From Onthophagus taurus (taxonomy: Eukaryota > Arthropoda > Insecta > Coleoptera > Scarabaeidae): a stretch of DNA of 64,000 nt. The stretch's first letter is position 1, and every line of letters begins with the position of its first letter. The stretch is taken from the NCBI RefSeq assembly GCF_036711975.1, contig NC_091970.1, positions 11,849,501-11,913,500 of the forward strand, given 5' to 3'. The translations under genes and the position numbers were made by a program. Below the pieces are notes generated by a model, which was given only the letters and a program-made list of their open reading frames with translations, made no database searches and had not been told where the DNA came from. Positions 1 through 9,700 of this stretch are shown here, in pieces.

Positions 1-179
1 TGAAAATCGTAAATTTCAAACACTTCCTGTATATCAAAAACGAAGAGGGTTATGAAAATTTGGTTTGCGCCATTGTAAGTTTCACAAAAAAGTAGCGCAT
101 ATTCGCGAATGCCGCAACTTTCTATCTTTCATAATAACTTAGATACCCTGCAAACCCATCGAAATTTGGACACCCTGTA
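1..179. mobile_element. Right terminus of a DD41D-type mariner
   Basis: Read on the minus strand, these bases match the left end of the mariner that starts at 62140 at roughly 90 percent by eye. They begin with the same TACAGGGTGTCC terminus and continue collinearly for the whole stretch. The terminal TA is at 178-179. The rest of the element lies outside the window, so only one end is seen and no transposase is present here. Confidence 0.8.
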
Positions 180-231
180 CAGATGTTCCATTTTAGGGTA
201 ATCCCTGTTCTTTAATATTATTTCGAAATAC

Positions 232-239
232 TATATAAA
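232..239 (+). promoter_or_regulatory. Possible TATA box of the piggyBac remnant
   Basis: A TATATAAA octamer lies about 100 bases upstream of the first piggyBac-like coding codons. An AG that could serve as a splice acceptor (335-336) directly precedes the open frame. The position fits a transposase promoter with a short leader, but AT-rich DNA gives such octamers often by chance. Confidence 0.3.
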
Positions 240-336
240 TGAAGGCAAACCGCTTTATGTTTAGTGAGTTGTAAGTTACTTGCACATAACGGTCTCTACA
301 AGCCAATTTATTATTTTCATTTTGTGAAATGTATAG

Positions 337-597
337 GTACGAACAAAAAATCAATCCGATGAAATTCCAAGTCTAGACGTTAGTGACGAATCTGATAGTG
401 AGTCCGTTGCTGAAGATATAATTAATGAACATAGTACTGATACAGAACAAGAAGAACCAGATGAAGAGGACAATCCTTCTACTAGTACTGGTAGTACCCG
501 ATCTTCTAACAGCAAAATATCGTTACCCACTTGCCTGGAGTTCTTGGAGGAGCAAGAAAGACCAACACGCCGTTTCAATGTTAGATGCTCTTTTTTG
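337..597 (+). pseudogene. piggyBac transposase, acidic N-terminal part (broken)
   Basis: The frame opened at 337 reads a serine-, aspartate- and glutamate-rich stretch (for example SDESDSESVAED) typical of piggyBac transposase N-termini, ending near 590 and stopping at 607. No in-frame ATG is visible; an AG at 335-336 could be a splice acceptor for a missing upstream exon. The frame is lost where the Tc1 fragment begins. The matching core resumes at about 1497 on the same strand, so the two parts were probably one gene split by the Tc1 insertion. Identification rests on composition and on the downstream half. Confidence 0.6.
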
Positions 598-759
598 AAA
601 AAATTTTAGATATACACTGTTGGAAATAATTCACGAGCACACCCTGTATAATCTGAACGCGTGTGTCTAGCGCAATAAAATTTGGTATGGAAGTAGTACT
701 AAAGTAGTGTAACTTACTCTCACAAGGAGAGCGGCACAACTCTGCTGGGAGGAGAAACA

Positions 760-1500
760 TCAATAGCGAAAGTATCCCCCGTGAGCTTCGCGTACCATCG
801 CCACACGACGTGGCATAGAGTCTATAAGTCGTTGTATTGTAGCAAGAGGGATGGCCAACCATGCCACCTCAACTCGCCTCCATAGCTCCTCAACGTTAAC
901 CGAGGAAGCCGGATAACGTAGAAGTCTCCGACCAGTCATGTCCCAAACATGTTCGATTGGATTCAGATCCGGAAAACGAGCTGGCCTAGGAAGCATTCGT
1001 ATACGGTGCTCTTCCACAAAGGTCTGTACAATACGCCCGATGTGCGTTCGGACGTTGTCGTGCTGTATAGCAGACCTGGGCACCGCCGAACGTAGGGAAG
1101 CTCAACGGACCGTAGCACTTCATCTAGGTATCGTTGACCCGTCATGGTCTGCTATACACGCAGCAAACATGTACGTCCACCATGTGTAATAGCACCCCAT
1201 ACCATAATGTTCGGTTGTCGGTGGATAGGGCATTCTTGCACGCACTGCTCGAGTAGACGATCACCGCGTCTCCGACAAACTAAAATTCGCGCATCACCGG
1301 TGCTCAATTCGAATCTTGATTCGTCGGAAAACAAAATGTCCCTCTACGCGGCAACCTACTAATGCCTAGCGTCGACCCACTCGTGACGTATGCTGCGGTA
1401 CTCGGGTGTTACTGGAATCCGCTGGATCGCACGACGCGCGCGCAGTCCACTATCTACCAAACGCCGCCATACAGTTCGCGTAGTGAATGCGCCTTCTAAA
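760..1500 (-). pseudogene. Tc1-like transposase fragment (DD34E), broken
   Basis: Minus-strand translation across several frames gives the Tc1 catalytic core: FSDESRF (first Asp, near 1330), QHDNVRTH (second Asp, near 1060) and FPDLNPIEHVWD (Glu, near 960). There are 34 residues between the second Asp and the Glu, the Tc1 DD34E spacing. The C-terminus ends at 760 after SMPRR. The N-terminal DNA-binding domain is missing, the reading frame is broken at least twice between 1145 and 1340, and stops occur near 1350. It sits inside the piggyBac remnant, which it appears to have split. A CACCCTGTATA motif at 640-650 resembles a Tc1/mariner terminus but points outward from sequence to its left, so I do not assign it as this element's end. 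Confidence 0.85.
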
Positions 1501-2697
1501 CACTAACTTGTATATTCAAAAAGCATCAACAAAATTCAAGAGCAAATACGATGTTACACCTACCAATAAAACAGAAATGAAAGCTTTTACCGGTTTATTG
1601 TATTTAGCCAGTTCGCAGCATGGAGGCCGTAAAAAATTAAGTGAATTTTAGTCTGAAAAATGTTCCTTGCTAGCATGTCTCAACGAAGATTTATTTTCTT
1701 GATGAAGTGCATACGTTTTGACAATACCGATACAAGAGAGGAGCGACGGAAATTAGACAAACTTGCTGCCGCAAGGAACATATTTGAAAAATTTTATCAA
1801 GTTTTTAAAGAACATTACAGGGTGGGTGAATATGTGACCTTGGACGAAATGTTATTAGCATTTCGCGGAAGATATAGCTTTAGGGTTTACATTCCAAATA
1901 AACCAAGTCAATATGGGATAAAAGTATTTTCTTCAGCGGATGCAAGAACCTTTTATACATCAGATTTATGCTGAACTACAACCTACAGGACCCTTCCAAG
2001 TGGATAGTTCTGCAGCCGCAGTCATTATGAGAATGACCAACCATATTTCGGGAACAGGACGAAATATTACCATGGACCGCTGGTTCATTAGTGTCGAAGC
2101 AGTAAGTCGATTGCTGCATGAACATCGACTAACAGTAGTTGGTACAATCCAATCCAATCGAAAATCATTGCGGAATGAAATTAAAAATATGAAGGGTAGG
2201 GCTGCACGGTCTTCAGTTTTCGCGTTCCATGCTGATATGACAACAACATCGTATGTACCCAAAAAATCTAAGAATGTTTCCTAGGATTCCATGGATGTTG
2301 TATCATCCATGCACTATGATGACAAAATCGACGAAAATTCGAAATTCCGGTGAAAATAAAAAACCAGAAATTATAACATTCTATAATAATACAAAGAGTG
2401 GTGTTGATGTAGTTGATTCCATCTTACAACGTTGCTCGAAACACAAGGCGGTGGTGGCCATTGATAGTTTTCTTCGGCATACTGAATGTAGCAGCAATCA
2501 ACGCATTGATAATAAATAAAAGTAATAACCCTGATAGCGAATTTTCAAACAGCAGGCGACTGTTATTGAAGAAGCTGGGCAAGAAATTAGTTTTAGAAAA
2601 TATGAAAATACGAGCTCAAATTATCAGGACTCCCAACTTCACAAGAATCTCAAACGGTTTCGACTGGTCGACAAATAATCATTTTTACCAACAATAA
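1497..2697 (+). pseudogene. piggyBac transposase core and C-terminal part (frameshifted)
   Basis: The piggyBac catalytic core continues after the Tc1 fragment. EMKAFTGLLYLAS is at about 1578. SMSQRRFIFLMKCIRFDN follows in another frame (from 1660), then VTLDEMLLAFRGR (first Asp), GTGRNITMDRWF (second Asp, about 2060), VPKKSKNV, KPEIITFYNNTKSGVDVVDS (third Asp region, about 2360-2420) and WWPLIVFFGILNVAAINALI. All family motifs are recognisable. There is a stop at about 1650 (where family members have Trp) and frameshifts near 1655, 1940, 2280 and 2440. The coding frame ends at 2697. No TTAA-flanked termini could be assigned. It is an inactive, moderately old copy. Confidence 0.85.
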
Positions 2698-3048
2698 AGT
2701 TATTACCAATTTGAAATTTCCACGACGTAATGAGTTTTTTAATAGTGAGAAATCCAGATTTAAGTCCACTCTGGATTTTTGAAAATGGTCACAATATTCT
2801 ATTGTTATTAATTGTTATTTTTATCGATTATTATCGTTACTAATTACTATAGTTACTGTGTTATTGATTTTAAATGGTAACCTTAAAATTACTTTGAAAC
2901 AATTAAAAGCAGATAACTTGGAAACAGTAGACTTAGACAATGTAAGCAAGAGTACCTTTTTTGTGCAGAATTGAAAACTCCTTCAGATTTCTGGTTCTAA
3001 TTCACCATACCTCAACTGACAAAATAGTCATGACTTGATATCTCAAAC
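2698..3048. other. Non-coding, probably piggyBac 3' flank
   Basis: No gene is seen. The only structured feature is a 9-bp inverted repeat, AAATCCAGA at 2750-2758 and TCTGGATTT at 2770-2778, which could form a hairpin with an 11-base loop. The right half of the Penelope target site lies at 3049-3061. Confidence 0.4.
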
Positions 3049-3061
3049 GTACAGTGTATAT
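3049..3061. repeat. Target-site duplication, right copy relative to element sense
   Basis: The sequence GTACAGTGTATAT occurs here and again at 5180-5192, directly bordering both ends of the Penelope-like element. The perfect 13-bp match marks the staggered cut used for integration and implies little time for decay. Confidence 0.85.
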
Positions 3062-3156
3062 AAGTACGAAGGCTTTCACGGCCGGTGTGAATTAAACTAA
3101 AATTAGAACTAACACTAGAAACTTTCGGGTTTTGCCGTGCGTCTTTTAAAAAAAGG

Positions 3157-3197
3157 TTTGACGTTTCGGATGCCATGTTGCAACCTTCTTCAGAAAC
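3157..3197 (-). ncRNA. Hammerhead-ribozyme-like fold in Penelope 3' tail
   Basis: Read on the minus strand: GUUU, CUGAAGA, a six-base-pair hairpin with one U-U mismatch (GGUUGC / GCAUCC, loop AACAUG), GAAAC, GUC, then AAAC. The CUGANGA and GAAA boxes, the GUC cleavage triplet and a four-base-pair stem I (GUUU/AAAC) are all in hammerhead order. Two features depart from the consensus: one extra A between CUGAAGA and stem II, and no loop in stem III, since ACGU is immediately self-complementary. It could close only as a dimer, as known for some short-stem-III hammerheads. Hammerhead motifs are an established feature of Penelope-like pseudo-LTRs; activity of this copy is unproven. Confidence 0.45.
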
Positions 3198-3351
3198 TGG
3201 TTCGAAGTGACGAGATCAAAAAATCGGTGACTATATATAAGTCGGAAAAACTAATTAATAATCAGTTAACGCTAATTACAAGCTAATTATTAACTAATTG
3301 CGTCGCGTCCGGTATGAGGCAGGAAGAGGTCTTCGTGTTCACCACCATCTT

Positions 3352-3760
3352 TCATGTTCTGCTAAGCTCCCAGCCATCCTCTCTGTTGACGTTATTTTTA
3401 TGTCGGTGGATCTCTATGGCTTCTCTTGTCAGTCTTTGGTAGTATCTGTTGTCCCTAGCCAGCACCTTTGTTTGTTCGAAGTCTATTCGGTGCCCCTCTG
3501 AATGGCAATGTTCCGCAAACGGCGACTGCTGGATCTTCTTCAGCCTTACATCCCTCTGATGCTCCTTGATGCGGCACTCGACGTTGCGTCCAGTTTGGCC
3601 AACATAAACCTTCCCACAACTACACGATAGTCGATAGACTCCCGCTCCTTTTAATGGAGTTAGTTTGTCCTTGGCTATCGGGAGTGTGTTCCGAATTTTG
3701 CTGACCGTGCCGTACCGCACTACGATGTCGTTCTTCTTGAGGTGCCTAGCAATTCATTCC
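3352..3760 (-). pseudogene. GIY-YIG endonuclease domain of Penelope element
   Basis: This is the C-terminal domain of the Penelope polyprotein, which nicks target DNA to prime reverse transcription. The frame shows GAGVYRLSC then KVYVGQTGR (the GIY and YIG strands with the catalytic Arg), followed by ECRIKEH, FAEHCHSEGH and a conserved Glu in LTREAIEIHRHKNNVNREDG. It follows the RT domain directly. A TGA near 3756 and a one-base shift near 3785 separate it from the RT frame, so this copy cannot make the fused protein by normal translation. The domain itself is open from the codons after 3756 to its stop at 3352. Confidence 0.9.
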
Positions 3761-3761
3761 G

Positions 3762-5179
3762 TTACACCTGAAACATAGGGAAGACAGACTCTTTCTGCTT
3801 TCGCTGCTTGATGGCCTGGTTGATATCCCTCGAAGTGTATCCATTCTTCTGCAGCACGCCTCGTAGAAAGTGTTGCTCCTTCTTCAAGTTCTCTCCTTCA
3901 CATAGTCTCGCTGCTCGCTGAAATAATGTACGGATCACGGACCTCTTCTGTTGGGGATGATGATGTGAACATGCCTGTAAATACCTGTTGGTATGGGTCT
4001 TCTTTCGGTATACACCAAGTTCTATAGCTCCATTTGTCGTCCTGGTGACCAACACATCTAGGAAAGGTAGTTTTTTGGCAGTTTCTGTTTCCATGGTAAA
4101 CTTAATCATAGGATGTTGAGAGTTCAAGTGGTCCAAGAACTCTTGGAGCCGTTTTTGACCATGTTGCCATATCACAAACGTGTCATCCACATATCGGAGC
4201 CATAGTTTTGGTTTCCACTGGCTCTTCTTCAAAGCGTCCTCTTCGAATAATTCCATGTAGAAATTAGCTATAACTGGCGAAAGTGGAGATCCCATGGCTG
4301 CCCCTTCGAACTGCTCGTAAAATTTTCCTTTCCAGCTGAAATACGTCGACGATAAGCAATACTCCACCAGATCTGGCACGTATTCTGGTAAACCCTCCGG
4401 AATGAGTTTTCGGCGAAGACCCTCTACAGCATCCTTAACTGGTACCCTAGTAAAATGGGATTCCACATCGAAACTTACCAACATATCACCAGCATCCAGC
4501 TTTACACCTTTTACCGATTCCACAAAATGTGTAGAATCCCTGACATACGATTCCGTGTTACCTGTAAAGGGAGACAGAATCTTTGCAAGATGTTTGGCCA
4601 GCTGGTATGTTGGGGAGTTGATGGCGCTGACGATAGGGCGGAGGGGTACGTCTGGTTTGTGAATCTTCGGTAGTCCGTAGATTCTTGGTGGTACCGGCGC
4701 CTGCACAAACAAACCTTTCTGCTGTTCTGCTGGAATTCCTGTGGATTTTATCAGTTCCTTCATTTTCCTTACGATTTTGTCTGTGGGGTCCTTCTTGATC
4801 TTCCTTTAGGTGGCTGGGTCCAGTAGGTTCATCATTTTGTCGTCGTATTCTTTCCTGTCCATAACAACGGTGGCATTCCCCTTGTCTGCTGATAACACGA
4901 CGCTTTCTGATTTTTCTTTTATAGATCGGAGTGCCTTCTTTTCACCAACCGTCAAGTTGGATTTTGGTGGTTTTGCTGACTTCAATACTCTCGCAACTTC
5001 TTGTCGGATCTCTTCGGCTTTCAGTGCAGGCATCCCTCGAACAGCTGGTTCCACTTCGCAGATGATTTCCTCCTTTGGGACCTTCTTCGGGGCGATTGCG
5101 TAGTTCAATCCTTTGGCGAGCACAGAAGTTTCGTCTTTCGTTAGTGGGACATTTGATCTGTTAATGACGATTGTTTCTA
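3762..5179 (-). pseudogene. Penelope-like reverse transcriptase (one stop)
   Basis: The reverse transcriptase part of the element. The N-terminal segment (5179-4808) includes LTKDETSVLAKGLNYAIAP and VVLSADKGNATVVMDRKEYD, both typical of Penelope RT. A single in-frame TAA at about 4806 interrupts it, after which the same frame continues through RIYGLPKIHKP, LRPIVSAINSPTY, MLVSFDVESHFTRVP, AAMGSPLSPVIANFYME and LRYVDDTFVIW. The last is the catalytic YVDD box, and the frame runs on to FLDVLVTR. The 5' end is cut off by truncation within the frame, with no start codon. All RT motifs look intact, so the lesions are recent. Confidence 0.9.
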
Positions 5180-5192
5180 GTACAGTGTATAT
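5180..5192. repeat. Target-site duplication, second copy
   Basis: Identical to 3049-3061. Removing the element and one copy restores a continuous sequence running from 3048 into 5193. Confidence 0.85.
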
Positions 5193-6769
5193 CTAGCGCC
5201 CTCTGCGAGTAATCACAAAACAAATATCAAATTCGAATTTCTCATGCTACAAAAACCTTCAAAATTATCAAGAAATTTCGAAATAAAAATTTAACTTTCA
5301 ACACCCTGTGTATTAAAAACCACCGACATTTGTATAAGACATGTTAGGTTAAATCGTCATATTTTGGTGTCTAGTGTCTCCGGTATTCGGATTAACCATT
5401 CTTTCTGACTCACCCTGTATATCAAAATTTATTTTTTTTGTGTTTATTGAACAATTTAGTTTACGTTTAGGCAAAAATTTTTCTTATATTGTTTTCAAAT
5501 TTTTTTTATTTCCAATTTTTTGTGTAACGTACGTTAAATGTGCATTGTTTTTAATAAATAATAACTTTTTGGGAAATTGTTTTTTGATAACTATTTCTAC
5601 TTTCAGCAGTACAAAATAAGACAGACTAACAGTATATAGAATACAATAAATTTAATATTTTATTGTGGTATTGTGGGAGGAATAAGCATCAAACTTTGGG
5701 TCTGAGTTATTTCGAGTTATTTTGATTTTAAGTTTCTTTTTGCAAATTTCACCATGTTCATAAAACCTTATATCCCAGCCAACGTTTCATCAAAAAAGGT
5801 CTAAATTGGCTCGATTACTCTTCAGATGCTGTCAATACATTGTCATTTATTGTATTAGAATTAGAGTATCTTATACAGAGTGGTCAAAAATTGAATTACT
5901 GTTTCTCCATATTCGATGGGGAGAAAGTCGAAAATTTGTAATGGAATGACCCATATTTTATTAGCCTACCCGAAAGGGAATTTAATTCTCTACAAATTAT
6001 CTACAAACATTCCTATACCTATTTATTGTAGTTTCTCTCATATTGGGAAATTTATTAAAAGATAATAATTCGCGGTTTTTCGTCAATTGCGTGTGTTTCA
6101 GCGGTTATTTGGCTGTAACCATGGAGAACGATAATACGAACCTTTGTATTATTGCTGTAATACGAACCTTGGTATTATCAGTCGTGAGACATTCAAATAA
6201 TTTTAAGATATCCATGAAAGTTTCCATAACAATCAATGTAATTTATTAGTAAACAACTAAAAATATTAAAATTCTAAAAATATACATATTTTTATTCATG
6301 AAATAGTCTAGCCATATGCAACACGACAATCAAAAATACTCGAATCTCGACGTATTACCTTAAAAAACACCACTCGACCTTCGATCTTGTGTTTCAGGCA
6401 ATAAGTCTCGTATTATCGAGTAATTTCGATCGTCTTGTTGTATAATATACATATGATAATCTTTTAGTTTACTAGCTTTTATTTACACAAACAGAAAAAC
6501 AAATAAATAAACCAATGAAAACAAAAAATTAGATTTAGATAAAAAATATAAAGTTTAAACATAAATTTTTTAATAAATTTTGGTTAGAAATGTAATAAAA
6601 TACGATAAAATTTATTTCGTTGTCTTCATCACTGGTGACAGGAAATATACTTTAACCCCATATTTTTTTAACCTACCAGAGAGAGAATTTAATTCTCTAC
6701 AAATCATCTATGACTGATTATTTCTCTATTCTTAATTCCAGCGAGAATTGAAAAGCCACTTTTCGCTAA
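5193..6769. other. Non-coding, degenerate repeat remnants
   Basis: No gene is supported. Terminal-like motifs of mariner-class elements occur at about 5300 (ACACCCTGTGTA) and 5398 (CTCACCCTGTATA), suggesting old transposon ends. A sequence of about 55 bp containing GAGAATTTAATTCTCTACAA-like text occurs near 5945-6000 and again near 6657-6715 as a diverged direct repeat. The rest is AT-rich and shows nothing recognisable. Confidence 0.5.
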
Positions 6770-9700
6770 ATAAGTTGTTGCAAATGGTAGTAAACATTCC
6801 ATTGAATGATGAAAAATATCAATTTTACAAAAATATGAAAATTAGAAGTGTTAAAAAAAATCGGTATCCGGAGCATGATACAGAAAAACTTTTACAACAA
6901 AAGTTGTAGCAAATTGTACCCTTAACACAACGGTCTGTTACATTTTTGCTCCCAGATGCATCAATATGGAGAATTTACAAAAATATGAAAATTAGAAGAG
7001 TGTTAAAAGAATCGATATCCGGAGCATCATACAGAAAAACTTTTACAATAAAAGTTGTAGCAAATTGTACCCTTAACACAACGGTCTGTTACATTTTTGC
7101 TCCCAGATGCATCAATATGGAGAATTTACAAAAATATGAAAATTAGAAGAGTGTTAAAAGAATCGATATCCGGAGCATCATACAGAAAAACTTTTACAAT
7201 AAAAGTTGTAGCAAATTGTACCCTTAACACAATGGTCTGTTACATTTTTGCTCCCAGATGCATCACTGTGGAGAATTTTACAAAAATATGAAAATTAGAA
7301 GTGTTAAAAAAACGGTATCCGGAGCATAATACAGAAAAACTTTTATAACAAAAGTTGTAGCAAATTGTACCCTTAACACAATGGTCTGTTACATTTCTGC
7401 TCCCAGATGCATCAATGTGGAGAATTTTACAAAAATATGAAAATTAGAAGAGTGTTAAAAAAAATCGATATCCGGAGCATCATACAGAAAAACTTTTACA
7501 ACAAAAGTTGTAGCAAATTGTACCCTTAACACAATGCTCTGTAACATTTTCGCTCCCAGATGCATCAATGTGGAGAATTTTTCAAAAATGTGAAAATTAG
7601 AAGAGTGTTGAAAAAACGGTATCCGGAGCATAATACAGAAAAACTGTTACAACAAAAGTTGTTGCAAATTGTACCCTTAACACAATGGTCTGTTACATTT
7701 TTGTTCCCAGATGCATCACTGTGGAGAATTTTACAAAAATATGAAAATTAGAAGTGTTAAAAAAACGGTATCAGGGGCATAATACAGAAAAACTTTTATA
7801 ACAAAAGTTGTAGCAAGTTGTACCCTTAACACAATGGTCTGTTACATTTTTGCTCCCAGATGCATTAATGTGGAGAATTTTACAAAAATATGAAAATTAG
7901 AAGAGTGTTAAAAAAAATCGGTATCCGGAGCATGATACAGAAAAACTTTTACAACAAAAGTTGTAGCAAATTGTACCTTTAACATAATGGTTTGTAACAT
8001 TTTTGCTCCCAGATGCATCAATATGGAGAATTTACAAAAATATGAAAATTAGAAGAGTGTTAAAAAAATCGATATCCGGAGCATCATACAGAAAAACTTT
8101 TACAACAAAAGTTGTAGCAAATTGTACCCTTAACACAATGGTCTGTTACATTTTTGCTCCCAGATGCATCACTGTGGAGAATTTTACAAAAATATGAAAA
8201 TTAGAAGAGTGTTAAAAAAATCGATATCCGGAGCATCATACAAAAAAACTTTTACAACAAAAGTTGTAGCAAATTGTACCCTTAACACAATGGTCTGTTA
8301 CATTTTTGCTCCCAGATGCATCAATGTGGAGAATTTTACAAAAATATGAAAATTAGAAGAGTGTTAAAAAAAATCGGTATTCGGCGCATCATACAGAAAA
8401 ACTTTTACAACAAAAGTTGTAGCAAATTGTACCCTTAACACAACGGTCTGTTACATTTTTGCTCCCAGATGCATCAATGTGGAGAATTTTACAAAAATAT
8501 GAAAATTAGAAGAGTGTTAAAAAAATCGATATCCGGAGCATCATACAAAAAAACTTTTACAACAAAAGTTGTAGCAAATTGTACCCTTAACACAATGGTC
8601 TGTTACATTTTTGATCCCAGATGCATCAATGTGGAGAATTTTACAAAAATATGAAAATTAGAAGAGTGTTAAAAAAAAGCGGTATTCGGCGCATCATACA
8701 GAAAAACTTTTACAACAAAAGTTGTAGCAAATTGTACCCTTAACACAATGGTCTGTTACATTTTTGCTCCCAGATGCATCAATGTGGAGAATTTTACAAA
8801 AATATGAAAATTAGAAGAGTGTTAAAAAAAATCGGTATTCGGCGCATCATACAGAAAAACTTTTACAACAAAAGTTGTAGCAAATTGTACCTTTAACATA
8901 ATGGTTTGTAACATTTTTGCTCCCAGATGCATCAATATGGAGAATTTACAAAAATATGAAAATTAGAAGTGTGTTAAAAAAATCGATATCCGGAGCATTA
9001 TACAGAAAAACTTTTACAACAAAAGTTGTAGCAAATTGTACCCTTAACACAATGGTCTGTTACATTTTTGCTCCCAGATGCATCAATGTGGAGAATTTTA
9101 CAAAAATATGAAAATTAGAAGAGTGTTAAAAAAAATCGGTATCCGGAGCATGATACAGAAAAACTTTTACAACAAAAGTTGTAGCAAATTGTACCTTTAA
9201 CATAATGGTTTGTAACATTTTTGCTCCCAGATGCATCAATATGGAGAATTTACAAAAATATGAAAATTAGAAGAGTGTTAAAAAAATCGATATCCGGAGC
9301 ATCATACAGAAAAACTTTTACAACAAAAGTTGTAGCAAATTGTACCCTTAACACAACGGTCTGTTACATTTTTGCTCCCAGATGCATCAATGTGGAGAAT
9401 TTTACAAAAATATGAAAATTAGAAGAGTGTTAAAAAAATCGATATCCGGAGCATCATACAGAAAAACTTTTACAACAAAAGTTGTAGCAAATTGTACCGT
9501 TAACACAATGGTCTGTTACATTTTTGATCCCAGATGCATCAATGTGGAGAATTTTACAAAAATATGAAAATTAGAAGAGTGTTAAAAAAAATCGGTATTC
9601 GGCGCATCATACAGAAAAACTTTTACAACAAAAGTTGTAGCAAATTGTACCCTTAACACAACGGTCTGTTACATTTTTGCTCCCAGATGCATCAATGTGG

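Larger units (their letters stand above)
3062..5179 (-). mobile_element. Penelope-like retroelement, 5'-truncated
   Basis: A minus-strand retroelement with reverse transcriptase followed by a GIY-YIG endonuclease, the order that defines Penelope-like elements. It is flanked by a perfect 13-bp direct repeat (3049-3061 and 5180-5192), so insertion boundaries are exact. The 5' end is truncated inside the N-terminal coding region, hence no second pseudo-LTR. The 3' tail (3062-3300) carries a hammerhead-like motif and a terminal GGCCGTGAAAGCCTTCG sequence. Only three coding lesions are visible: TAA at about 4806, a one-base frameshift near 3785 and TGA near 3756. The copy is relatively young. Confidence 0.9.

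Noticed and set aside
640..650. CACCCTGTATA as the terminus of the Tc1 fragment at 760-1500
   Set aside because: Its orientation is that of a right end of an element lying to the left, and no inverted partner was found on the right side of the Tc1 fragment.
4402..5103. Plus-strand open frames across the Penelope reverse transcriptase
   Set aside because: They are antisense shadows of the minus-strand RT frame, which has clear catalytic motifs.
6043..6249. 68-codon plus-strand frame
   Set aside because: No motif, AT-rich and hydrophobic by composition, in a region of old repeats.
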